A program made the translations under genes and the position numbers. 64,000 bases of DNA, from positions 1,612,001 through 1,676,000 of the forward strand of contig CM034548.1 of the NCBI GenBank assembly GCA_020055645.1, written 5' to 3'. Below the pieces are notes generated by a model. It searched no databases, was not told the origin of the DNA, and saw nothing but the letters and a program-made list of their open reading frames with translations. Positions within the stretch are counted from its first letter, which is position 1. Each line of letters opens with the position of its first letter. Source of the stretch: Tomocerus qinae. Its lineage: Eukaryota > Arthropoda > Collembola > Entomobryomorpha > Tomoceridae. Shown here in pieces: positions 24,561-36,800 of the stretch.

Positions 24561-25745
24561 TCTCACCTTTACTGACATAATTATAGTGAATATCAATATC
24601 CCGTTCGTGGCCTATGAATAAGTAAATAGCATAGACGAGGAGGTCATTCTGGAGAAAATCAGATAAAATTGAACAATGACAACCTGCAATGGAATTGGCA
24701 CATTTTAAATTAAAAGAACGAATTGCCAGGAAGGTCATGATATGTTTTCAACATTCTTTCATCCAAAATTTACCGGAGTCACGGGTTTATAAGTAGAAAT
24801 GTATGTGACTAACCATTAAGTCTAATTACACCACATACGGTAGCTAAGCACTGCTTATTATTATTGTTTTCTACCAGCGCGGTCTTGTCAGAGGATTTGC
24901 ATGGATACCAATAGTCAGTGTTGTTGTGCGGAGAGAAAAGGTCGGAGCAGAAAGGAGAGCCAAAGAGTCCGAAGACGGGTAGTAGGATGAGTTCGATCAA
25001 TACATCGATTTTTCACGTGCTCCACGTCGCATTTGATGCAACGCATTCTATGTGTTTGTGTGTACAGTCGGAATGAAAGTAGTGCAATTGCAATATTGTG
25101 GGCTACGAAATTAATAAGACAGTCGTTTCCTCCAAATCCTTTTATTTTATCTCCGGGTTTCGAGTTTTGGTGTCCGCAAAACCAGAGGCTAAGACCTAGG
25201 AATTATGTAGGTTAATTGAGCAGGGAGCTATTTATTGTCTTTGCAGGGACAGAACCGAATCAAATACATCCAGAATCCACTCCAGTCATTGTGCTCCTTA
25301 GAAGATTCTTTTCGAATATACATAAATTGAGCCACGGCAACCAACGCGAATTTCTATTGTGTGTGTTCCTTTGTTTACAGTTGATTCACTTACTATTTCT
25401 TGCTTTATCCTTTACAGTGAATTCAAAGCAGCAATTGTCGTCTGTGACTTATGGTTCAATCTCTGTCGCAATTGCCTGCTGAACGCTGGGGAAGTGGAAA
25501 CAGCTGTTTGATTTTAGTTATTTCAAAGGAATATCTTGTAAATCTAATAATATTTATAATTTATCATACTCTGTCAAGCTTAAATATGAAATTTTGCTCG
25601 AGGAATTTCAGAGTAGTTAAAACTAAAACTCTTTTTATCGGAAAAATATAATTTTCAAGCAGTTATTGGATTAAAATTTTATAAAGGTATTTGCACAAGA
25701 ATGAAAAAACCACTCCAACCTTTTATTTCACACCTTTTCAAGGGA
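24561..25745. other. No gene seen
   Basis: Unremarkable AT-rich sequence with short overlapping frames and no recognisable repeat. Confidence 0.35.
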
Positions 25746-25753
25746 CTCTCTTG

Positions 25754-26372
25754 CAGGGCATGAAAAAGGCAGGGTTTTTCTAGGAAAAACCCGCCTTTTT
25801 GGGTTTTTGGGGTTTTGCAGTAGCAAACGCCCGCCATCTACTGTGGTTCACTGGACTTCTACTATCATTATTCCATTCCAAATTCAAACTTAAAATAATA
25901 TTTATTTTGGTTCTTTATTTGGGCGATCTGGAAGAATGAGACTTTTATTATAATGTTAGTGAATTTTTCGATTCGATTAGTAGTAATTTGACGGTAAAAT
26001 CAAAAGTATATTGATCAAATATTCGGTTGGCAGGTTATTAAGTAGTTATTAGGTATAGACAACCTTGAAAACTATAATATTGAAAATATTCCATTTATTT
26101 CCAAAATATATTGAGATAAACATAATTTGTTTATGTTAATATTTTGGATTGACAAATAACTTATACTATATACTTGTATCAGTTGCCTATTACGTTGATT
26201 CGTTGATTAAGGGATTGGAATACGGATATTTTAAACTAGAGTTCTTGTATCTGCTCTAATTCTTGGGTTTTCACATTGCCCCATTTCATAGCAAAAACCC
26301 AAAACCCTGGTTTTTGCTAATTTTGCTACCCAATAACCCAAAAACCCAGGTTTTTGGGTTTTTCATGCCCTG
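25754..26372. mobile_element. Non-autonomous hAT element, 619 bp, 8-bp target duplication
   Basis: Ends CAGGGCATGAAAAA and TTTTTCATGCCCTG, flanked by CTCTCTTG at 25746-25753 and 26373-26380. The CAGGG terminus is typical of hAT. Subterminal AAACCC/GGGTTT blocks resemble debris at 4730-4850 and 52486-52535. Confidence 0.93.
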
Positions 26373-26514
26373 CTCTCTTGTGGTTTTAAAAGTCCTTTTG
26401 ACAATTTCCTCGACAGTTGTAAGTTGTAATTTGCAACACAGGGATTGGTTCTGCCTATGTAGTATGTAGTAGCTATTATCCCAACTGATTAGGTGTACAC
26501 TTTAATCCAGCACC

Positions 26515-28430
26515 TTAAGGCTGCCTCTGCAGGCAACTTTCTGTTATACCAAGTGAAATTAAAGATGATAACTGGTCGACAAGGAAGAAGTGGAGTAGAA
26601 TATCTATAAGTGAATATTATTTTCTAGAGCTGTCTATTTTGTTACGGCGTCATACATAATATTGGCTCTTCTCTTTTCATGTATTTGAATATGAGAATTT
26701 TCAAAATCTAAATTTCTCATCGTACTTAGGACGTAGAAAGTCTAAATTGGTCTAAAAAATCAGCAAAGAATTTGACGGGGCTTGTAAGGCTTCATTTTGG
26801 AAAATTTTATCGCTATTTTTAGAACTGAGCTGTACAATGTGAGACTTAGACCTGTAAACTAAATCTAGCTATCTTTTGAAATGAATCCAAAAATGGAAAC
26901 GCGTGCATGCCGAGAGTCTTAAGAAGGTAATTAAAGCCCCCTAATTGAGACGTATATATCAACATAATATTATAGGTTATTTGAACATATAGAGTTTATT
27001 GTAAAAGTAACGACCACATTCACAAAAAAGCATTTTCCCTAACCGTTGCTTGTACTTAGTATCATAATACCTGTACATTTCATTATATTGTATTAGTACA
27101 TATTTTATTATTATTACATGTAATTGTTATGTTTAAAAGAATAAGATTATAAGATAGGAGATTGGAACTTTTTCATTTAAGTAAGTTAGAAAACTGCATA
27201 AGCATCGAGAGAGGAAAGGAAGCAGCGATAGGAGATAAAATTTGAAGGCTTCTGCTAGTTAGCTTATTGTTATTGACACAGACAATTCTTATAGCAGTAG
27301 ATTTTATAGTGGGCTTTTGTATCAATTTTATGGGGACATTTCAATAAAATGAAGTATTATTTTGATGGACGAAGGTTAATCTGCCGTAATCCCCTAACGT
27401 GGCTAAGCCTAACCTAAAAAAAATGTATACTTCCAATCCCAACGACAAATCCGCCCAGTCTCATTTCGATAACCTAATAGAGTACGGCTTGTAGCTATCG
27501 TTTTTTATAATGAAGGACGGGAGATGGACGTAGAAGAGAAGAGACTTGCTCCGTAACATCGATAGATCATTTCATATTAAACAGATTAAATGGTAGGTAG
27601 TAAATGGTAGACATTAGACAAGAGAGACAGGCATTATTTTCCTTCTTTTGGTTTCCCAACGTAATTTGGCAACATTTGTTTCCCTTCCTGCCCAGAAGGA
27701 AAATATACTTTCAAGATTATTTCAATACAAGCGCTCTGTCCATTTTGATTTATGGTTTTTCGTTTCCTGCCAAGCCACAACCTTCAATTATTAGGAAGCA
27801 ACTGGAAGGGTTATGTGCAAAAAGCTCTTTGAACTACGTGACAGTGGTCTGCACTGCTTCCGTCGGTAATAGTAAACTTATTATTTTAATTTAACGGACT
27901 TAAATTCCTACAAACTTTTACGACTGCCTCTGCTGGTACTCGTGTCCAATTTTTGGGCTCATTTCAAAAGATATCCAGATTTGGTTTTCCGTCCTCGATT
28001 TTTGACTTAAGTACCGAGTGTGTAAGGCTCTGTTTTTTGAAATTGCCAATATCGAATAGAAAAAATGGATCAAAGTTTGGGGTTTGGAGTGAAAATTTAC
28101 ACTTCTCAAATTGTACAGCTCAGTTATTAAAATAGTTAACGATAATATTTCAAAAGGAAGCCGTCAAGATTTTTCCCTGTTCCCTCGTATTTTTTAGACC
28201 AATTTTACCTTTCACTACGTTTTACCTACGATGAGAAATTTTGATTTTGAAAATTCTCCTATTCAATTACATGAAATGAAAAGGGTGAATAGGATAAAAT
28301 GTATGACGCCGTGATAAATAGAAAAAATATTCATTTGTAAATATTACTTGCTAGTCGACCTAGTTTCATCATTTACAACTAACATCAAGTGCTATGACAG
28401 AAAATTGGCAGCAGACAGAAGCAGCCTTAA
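26515..28430. mobile_element. Element with long (over 400 bp) inverted repeats, 1.9 kb
   Basis: Ends TTAAGGCTGCCTCTG and CAGAAGCAGCCTTAA. The arms pair through CGGCGTCATACAT, GAGAATTTTCAAAATC, AATTGGTCTAAAAAAT, ACTGAGCTGTACAAT and TATCTTTTGAAATGA, with small indels. The central 0.9 kb has a 96-codon frame (27604-27894) I do not recognise and part of another repeat (27365-27470). Confidence 0.85.
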
Positions 28431-28725
28431 ACATTGTAGTATAAGGCTGCGCACGTGCCCAGCCGATTACTGCAGTCTTTATTCTGTTTTCATTGGAGAG
28501 AGTCATTTTTGAAGTCCAAAACCAGCCTTAAGGATTTGTGGCATATTTATAAAAAAAAACCGGATTCGATGTTGTAATACTATGCCAAGCAGAGATTGAG
28601 ATTGAGTCCATTCATCCGCGTTTCCTTTGGAAAACAATGCGATGTGTGCGGTCTTGGACTCCGAGCTTGTTCTCGAAAGAAAAGGCAAACCTTTTTCAAT
28701 ATTTGACTGGATGAATGGTTTCAAC

Positions 28726-29071
28726 CAGACTGTAGCAAACCTCAGGATGGGACAATAAAAAATAGGCCAAGCTTGACACTAAATATACCGCGTGTTATGT
28801 ATGATTATGTGCTAGTGCTATTATCAAGCACGTATCCAGTAGGGGGCCCAGCACCCACCCTAAATCTGAGAAAAAGAGGGGAATTTTTCCCAAAAAGGCC
28901 AAAAAGTTTTCGCGCTTGGCGCTAATATGTCTTATTTTTAACATTATTTTTGGTTGCGCCCCCCTTGACCAAATTTCTGATCATTTCCTTGATCAACACT
29001 CGGTATATTTAGTGTCAATCGTCGCCTACTTTTATTGTCCCATCCTGGGGTTTGCTGTTTGCTATAGTCTG
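28726..29071. mobile_element. Inverted-repeat element with a nested MITE
   Basis: Arms of about 65 bp share CAGACTGTAGCAAAC, CAGGATGGGACAATAAAA and TTGACACTAAATATACCG. The loop is occupied by a GCACGTATCC-family MITE, so the foldback is the older of the two. Confidence 0.85.
28825..28991. mobile_element. hAT-type MITE nested in the 28.7-29.1 kb foldback
   Basis: Starts CAAGCACGTATCCAG and contains CCCTAAATCTGAGAAAAA and TTTTCGCGCTTGGCGC. The right end is diverged and no exact 8-bp duplication is visible. Confidence 0.7.
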
Positions 29072-29572
29072 TTTCAACTATTGCTGGGGGCATAGTAATA
29101 ACCCTGTTTTCATTTCCTCAGGAATTCGCGTGTGTGACGACCAGAATTAGTTCTCAAAAATAAAAATGAATTATGAAAAGTACATCTTCCCTTGGCGCTG
29201 CTATGCATTGACGATTTATATAAAACATTATGGTAAAGTGAATCAATCGTGCAGTTACCTTTTTTCAGTAGAGCCACGTGTAGTTCAACTATCCACGGAG
29301 AGTTGAAAACAAGTTCAAATAGAGATAATGAGTGAAATGACGTAATAAATTGTGTGACTGGTACAATGAAATATTTAGAATTGTTGGGATGTGATATTTA
29401 AAACAAATTCTACTGTGAAGGGCCGAAAGTATTATATGGAGGAGACATCAATGTCGGTCAGATGTGATTTACTAGGAAAAGCGTTCCTGTCGATAGGCCA
29501 TTTATTTGGATGTACGTCATTCGTGAATACTGAAATTGCAATAAGGGAACAAGCTGAGCATCACATGAGTAT

Positions 29573-29859
29573 TACCTAAATTACGTTATATTGAATGGCT
29601 TCATTTATTCTTGATTGAACCACCAATTAGTTTTGTAACAAAGGACCTGTCAATCACGTATTCTTTTTAATGATTGTTTCATAGAATCGCTGTTTGTGGT
29701 ATTGTGCTCGGCAGCACATACCACCACAGCGATGCGATGCTTGCGGAGAAACTTTATCCAAAACTCATTAAAAAAGGATTATGCGATTGACAGGTTCATT
29801 GTTATAAATCTAGTTAATAGCTAAAACGAGAATGAAACCATTGTAGCGTAATTTAGGTA
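29573..29859. mobile_element. Foldback MITE, 287 bp, upstream of proximal ATP8A exon
   Basis: Nearly the whole length pairs: TACCTAAATTACG at the left end and its complement at the right, inner GACCTGTCAATC and GATTGACAGGTTC, and a central hairpin CGCTGTTTGTGGTATTGTGCT / CAGCACATACCACCACAGCG. Confidence 0.85.
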
Positions 29860-30143
29860 TGATAAAATAAATGTTCTCCAATGAGCAACAATAGAGTAGT
29901 CCTCGCAAATTGTACAAATAGACTTGACTGGTGTGGACGGCAGGGATAGTACGAACTGCGAGTGCGTGACGCAGCCTACGTTAACCAGTTGACATTTAGG
30001 TCAATATATTCAGTTCCACGTGTAGGTACGAGCCTTCCTAAGGAACCTTTCTGTGTGGAAAAGCCTACTACTATGAGGCATTAATTGTTGATGCACCTAC
30101 CTACTTAAAGCTGTCAGTCCGTACTACACCATCCCCTGATCCA

Positions 30144-30225
30144 ATGGAGTTCAGAAGTTTACTCGACCGGTTTCATCGGCGAGGCTCTGATTACTTCCTA
30201 TCACTTCTGGGACGGAGCCGACCTC
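30144..30225 (+). CDS. ATP8A: Candidate proximal first coding exon of ATP8A
   Basis: ATG followed by G at +4 opens 27 codons (starting MEFRSLLDRF, ending GRSRP) plus one base before a GTAATT donor. The phase matches the split codon at 30871 (C+AT = His). The peptide is basic and lacks a signal sequence, which is acceptable for a flippase N-terminus. It lies 645 bp upstream of exon 2, so it could be an alternative start with its own promoter. The donor is weaker than that of the 11563 exon. A third option, reading through from the in-frame ATG at 30699, would ignore a good acceptor (tattttgcag) at 30861-30870 and is less likely. Confidence 0.3.
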
Positions 30226-30870
30226 GTAATTTCACTATTTTATTCTTTAAATACTGCTTTCTGTGCCACTCCACTGCACTGTCGGTCGACAGCGGGAGGT
30301 GGGGAATTAGAATTCAAGTGCTAAGGAAAGAATAACAGAGAATGAGACTGTTTTATTTTGCGCTGTAGGAACCTTCCCTCAATTTCTTCTATAATATGTT
30401 GTCAGTAGCCGAGTATTCGTCCTTAAAGCATCAATTATTGAGGCGTAATTAAGTACCTGCGGAGTAATCAAATTCCAAACGGGACGTGTGGGTCAGATGA
30501 AGCTTTTTTGGGGGGTTTCGTCTTTTGTGTCCAAGCAAAAGATAGTAAAACTAACTAAAATAGGATAGATATGTGGTGCGTCTTGGCTCGAAGAGTTTTG
30601 AATCCTGTTTGAAAATTTTAGCACAAATTGTGGCCTTGAAATCAAAAATTCGAAAATTACAAAGAAAACGTACTAAACGAATTATTATGGCTTAGATTAT
30701 GAGTCCATGTGCCCTAGAAATCTATATAACACTCTACCAAGTCATTGTGGTCAACCCCAAAAATGTATTATATTGGGCCCTAACATTGGGGCTTAAATAT
30801 TTCAAAAAGGACTACACCTATGAACTTGTGCACCACCACCTATGTGAAATTTTTTTTAAATATTTTGCAG

Positions 30871-33800
30871 ATGAGGACATTTCGGTGACAATAGGAGAAA
30901 CTAGTAGACGTAATCCCAGTGGCGCTTCTCAAGGCCGTCCTCAGTCTAGTCAAAATGTACCACCTCCCGGAGATTCAAAAAACAGAGTTATTCATCTGAA
31001 CGTACTGCAAAGCGATAAATTTGTTGGAAATCGCATTTCTACTGCCAAGTACTCTTTCTGGTCGTTCCTCCCGTCCTTCCTGTTTGAACAATTTCGTAGA
31101 TATTCTAACATTTTCTTTCTCACTATCGCTCTTCTCCAGGTGAACAAATTTAATTTATTTACACGCTAAACTAAACTTTACTTACGTTGTTACGTTACTA
31201 ATAGCTAACTGCAACTTTTTTTTATCCCATAGCAAATTCCTGATGTGTCACCTACTGGACGATATACGACACTCGTTCCCTTTATCTTCATTTTGTCTGT
31301 GTCTGCCCTTAAAGAAATTGTTGAAGATATAGTAAGTGACGAATAAGTCATGTAACCAATCCGTTTGGGCCACATACAAAGCATGTAAATGATTTTTACT
31401 TTTACAGAAACGACACAGAGCTGACTCGGAGATCAACAATCGGGAAGTGGAAGTTCTCAAAGAGGGATATTGGCAGTGGGTCAAGTGGAGAAATGTCAGC
31501 GTGGGAGATTTTATTAAAGTTCATAACGACACCTTCTTTCCAGCCGATCTTTTACTTTATTCGTCCAGGTTCGTTTTGCTTTTTTAGGCTTTTTTGAATG
31601 GAATGTGAATGTGATAGGAGTCGCTGAGGTAGTTTGCACATTTCAATTATTATAATATAGGGACCATTTATGACATGAACCATTAAATATAAAAGCCCAA
31701 GAAAAAATCTTCAACACTTGAGAAATTTACTAGCATTTTCGAAAAGTAATTGCAATTTTTGTCATTTTAAGATAAAAATTAACTTTTTGTAGTGAGCCCC
31801 AAGCCCTGTGTTACATCGAGACTTCCAACTTGGATGGAGAAACCAACTTAAAGATTCGACAAGGCCTTCCTGAGACTGCTAGTTTACTGGAGACGAAAGA
31901 TCTCTCTGCCTTGACTGGCTACTTAGAGTGTGAACTTCCTAATCGCCATCTCTACGATTTTGCTGGAAAACTTAAACTCGGCAATAATGAGTGAGTTGGC
32001 TTTATTTTTAACACTATAGTATAGTATAGTTCGATTACGTTTACTAAAAAGATTAAATGAACAATATTTAAATAACAGAGACTTGGCAATCGGACCGGAT
32101 CAAATTCTGTTGCGAGGAGCTAAGCTGCAAAACACGACATGGGCTTTTGGTCAGGTTGTGTACACTGGCCACGAGACAAAACTGATGAAGAACTCTACTG
32201 CTGCTCCTTTGAAGAGGTCAACGGTGGACAAGTTGACAAATCACCAAATAATTATGCTGTTCTTCTTACTCATTTTCGTATCTTTTATATCAGCACTATT
32301 TTCATTGCTGCTGGTGGACGAAGAATCCATGTGGTATTTGCCAAAAAGTCAGGAAGAAAGATCAAAAAGTTAGTTATTTACTTTAGTAGTCCTAGAAGCA
32401 CAAATACGCTTATTGTGCAAATCGTAATGTCGCCATGTATCGGTCCTGTAAAAGTGTACTGTCTGTTTGCAGCTGCGGGAGGCAAAATACTTCAGTTCCT
32501 CTACAACGTTTTGACGTTTGTGATTTTGTACAACAATCTTATTCCAATTTCTCTGACTGTTACTCTTGAAGTCGTTCGTTTCGTTCAGGTTCATAGTTTA
32601 CTTTAATGTTTTTCTTAGTCAATCTAAATAAATAATAAATAAGTAGGCTCTTCAAAGACATAAGAAAGCTCTAATTATCTGTTAAATATAATAGTTTGCT
32701 TAAGTTTTATCTGTAAATAATTTACACACTTGATTCACACAGGCACTATTTATTAACATGGACGAAGAAATGTATCACGGAGACAGTGACACTCCGGCTA
32801 TGGCCAGGACGTCGAATCTGAATGAAGAATTGGGACAGGTTGATCAAAACTGTAATTCTGTACGCGGAAGAATACTTTCTGCAATTTCTCTAAACTTACA
32901 ATGATTTATCTTGTAGGTTCGCTACATATTCTCTGACAAGACGGGGACTTTAACCAGAAACGTGATGGAGTTCAAAGGGTGCACGGTTGGCGGCGTGATT
33001 TATCAGCCGGAAGAACTATTTGCGGGAAAGGAGACAAACGCCTTGATTGAAAATCTGCACAGCGGACACAAAACGGCTTCTGAGATTCGAGACTTTCTTA
33101 TTTTGCTTTCAGTTTGCCACACTGTGATTCCTGAACGCGTCAATGATGAGCTCATCTACCATGCAGCCTCACCTGACGAACGAGCCTTAGTCTATGGAGC
33201 AAGTAAATTAGGATATATCTTTGAAACACGGACACCTCAATACGTAGAAATAAAAGCTGTAGACACTCAAGAGAGATACGAAGTCCTCAATGTCCTCGAG
33301 TTCACATCCACCCGAAAAAGAATGTCTGTCATTGTGCGGACGCCCGACGGCAAAATCAGACTTTACTGCAAAGTACAAAATATTTAATTTATTAAATCAT
33401 GTCTGTCAATATATCTGATCCTGTAACCCTGCAAGTAATATTGACGCTTTTTGTCATTTCTTTCTGCAGGGGGCCGACTCAGTAATTTACGAGAGATTAT
33501 CCGCACAAGGAAATGACGAGTGCATAAAGACGGAAACACAAACCCATTTGGAAGAGTTTGCCACACTGGGACTTCGCACCCTTTGCTGTGCTGTCGCTGA
33601 CATTTCTCCACAAACCTATGAAGTGCGTTTTCTGAGTAAATTGGATTAACTACCCATACATACTACTTCTACGCTTCCCTGTGTTTCGTGTCCCAATTTG
33701 TTTTGCTTTCCCGCTCAAATTAAAATCAGTCTGAATTGAAAAATTTAAATTATAGGAATGGAAGGTGACGTACAACAAGGCCTCAACTTCAATCCAGAAT

Positions 33801-36800
33801 CGTGAGCTCAAAGTCGAGGAGGCTTCTAATTTAATTGAAAAAAATCTGCGGCTCGTAGGAGCAACAGCCATTGAAGACAAACTTCAAGATCAGGTGCGTA
33901 ATTTTTAACAAGGTTTGCATTATCAGACTATATTATACAAGTGTTGTTTTCCATCTAGGCACATTTTATTCAGAATTAATTGTAAAGAGAAAAATTAGTA
34001 AGCACTTTTTGGGTGTTTTCTAGGTCCCGGAAACCATAGCCTCTTTTCTTAAAGCAGGAATCAGTGTGTGGGTACTCACGGGCGACAAACAGGAGACGGC
34101 GATAAATATTGGCTACTCCTGCCGTCTCCTGACACAGTCAATGGAGCTTCTTTTAGTCAATCAAGAGAGTCTTGATGTAAGTCACTGTCTTATTCGTTCT
34201 TGACCATAATAATATTTTAGTTTATAAGAAATAATTCTAAGAAGAACACTAATATTAATCATACTGTACTCTTTAATCTATCTATATAAACTAATTCGTA
34301 AGACGTCAACCCAATGAATGAAATACACTGACATCAAAATTACTGACCGAAACTCAACGAAAATAAATCTCAGCGACATTGATACTCAACGAAACAAATG
34401 TCACCGACAGGGTAAACCCACCGACAAGGTAAACTCACCGACAAGGCAAACCCAAATGTATAATTAATTAAGTACGAAGGACGAAGGTGACAATGGATAC
34501 CTACCTAAATATAGAAAACATTCTATTAGTATTTTAAATATAGGATTCTACTTTTGTGGATATATGCCTAAAAGCTACGGTTTATTTGATAGTCATCTCA
34601 GATATTTTAAATGTCTAAAAATATCCTCCTTGCGACTCTATACGACTTATGGTAAATCCACAAAAGAGCCTCTCATCTGTAAATTTGCTTGTCGTTGAGT
34701 TTATCTTGTCAGTGAGTTTCATTTTCGTTGAGTTTTAGTCGGAGAATTTCATTCGTTGAAAAGACGTGGAACCAAACTAATTGTATTTCCGGGAACTAGC
34801 TATGTAAGCTCTAGGGCTTTCAGTAACTTTTCACAAATAAAGCACATTACACTATTTGTGTAAATCCATTTATAAATGGGCCAATTTTCCAGTAAGCCTT
34901 CAGAATTTAGTCGCCCTAGTCGTGCATGAGTACGGAGACTAAATTCTGAAGGCTTACTGGAAAATTGGCCCATTTATAAATGGATTTACACATTTGTCAA
35001 TTGAGGAATGTTTTCCAAACAGGCCACACGTGAATGCATTCACAGATACGTACACGAGTTGTCTGGAGATAACCAAGCCTTACCTAAAGAAAATGATGCT
35101 GCCGTCATTATCGACGGAAAAACCCTCAAGTATGCCCTCAGCTGTGATTTAAGACGGGATTTTCTTGACCTCTGCTGTAGCTGTAGAGCTGTTATTTGTT
35201 GTCGAGCCTCTCCTATTCAAAAGGCAGAGGTAAGCCATCCTTGCCCACCCCCATCACGTTCTTTGGGGAAGTTTTTTGTCCGCAGTTTTTATATCAATAT
35301 CATCTGTCTGTTAAACTTTATAAAGTATCCAACTGGTTTTAACGTTGAATTTGATTAGATCGTAGAGTATGTTACCCAACAAACTGGAGCTGTGACTTTG
35401 GCGATTGGAGATGGAGCTAATGACGTTGCTATGATTCAAAAAGCTCATGTTGGTGTTGGCATTTCCGGAGTCGAAGGTCTTCAAGCGTCTTGTGCGTCAG
35501 ACTACTCCATAGCCCAGGTACAAAAATGCGTATTACACATAGTTGTAATTGATTTTTTTATTATTGGGTGTTTGCCATATACTTATAGCTTAGCATAGTG
35601 GCCGCCTTGGCATAACCCACACTACGTTACTTACCTGTTTTAGGTACCTTTTGCGGAAAATTAAAGCTATTCACTGTTCGGCTATCTATGGTTGTGCCTT
35701 GGTGCAGCTAATTAGGTCCATTAAAATCGATTCATAATTGATTGACAATTGATATCCTTTTTCTAGTTTCACTATTTGAAGAAGCTGCTGTTCGTACATG
35801 GGGCTTGGAATTATGATCGAATGTGCAAACTGATTTTTTACAGTTTCTACAAAAACATTTGTCTGTACATCATCGAGTTGTGGTTTGCTATCTACTCGGC
35901 TTGGTCTGGACAAATCATATTTGAACGGTGGACAATTGGATTTTATAATATGGTGAACTTTTATTGCTATTTCAGCTTGCCAAGATAGTAGACTACTTCA
36001 GTGGCACACGCCCGCCTCTATTTGAAACACCCTGCCTCGTTTTTCGTGTATTGAGGATAATAATTTTCTTTTTGCTTTCAGTTTTTTACCGCAGCACAGC
36101 CAATAGCGATGGGTATTTTTGAACGAAAATGTAGTAAAGAGATGCTGCTCAAATACCCCATTCTGTATCGCACGAGTAACGACACGTTTACCCTTAAAGC
36201 GTTCTTCATGTGGGTAGGTAATGCCATTTTGCATTCCATGTTTCTCTTTTGGATGACATTTATGATCTACGCCAATGGAATGGTCTGGATTCACGGAGCT
36301 GAGGGTGGCTACCTTGTGATGGGAAATTTTATCTACACTGTAAGCAATTTTAACTTAGTGCTGAGGGATCTAAGCGAGTCCAAACAGCCTTTTCCGGCTT
36401 AATTATACATATACTGCTATTATTCTTCCCACAGTCAAAGAACATTTTGACGTTTTTATCCTTATCTAACGACAAACTTGTATTTCTCTATTATATGCAG
36501 TGTACAAAATTTACCACTTTTTGGCCTTTTTTACCATCACAGTGGTAAAAATGCACTTAATGGTAAAAATGCATTTAATGGTAAAAATGGTAAATTTTAG
36601 CGATTGATCAGACAGCTGAGTACAGATACACTAGATTTCCTAAAATATAAGTTTTAAAACTTTATTTTCCATGAAATATTTCCAATTAGCCCCTTAATCA
36701 ATTAAATTAATCATATTTATTTGATTGTACACCAAAAGTTATTGCCCATTTAAAATTGAATTGATGCTAATCTAATTGCAATTAATTTCTCAATCGGCAA

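Noticed and set aside
30699-30870. In-frame upstream extension of ATP8A exon 2 from an ATG at 30699
   Set aside because: A poly-pyrimidine tract and CAG at 30861-30870 look like a true acceptor, and the extension does not resemble a P4-ATPase N-terminus.
32139-32606. 155-codon plus-strand frame across ATP8A exons 6 and 7
   Set aside because: Wrong-frame shadow of the flippase exons, running through an intron.
36109-36402. Reading of exon 16 on past 36339
   Set aside because: A GTAAGC donor at 36340 and a family-matching exon at 37208 show the continuation is intron.
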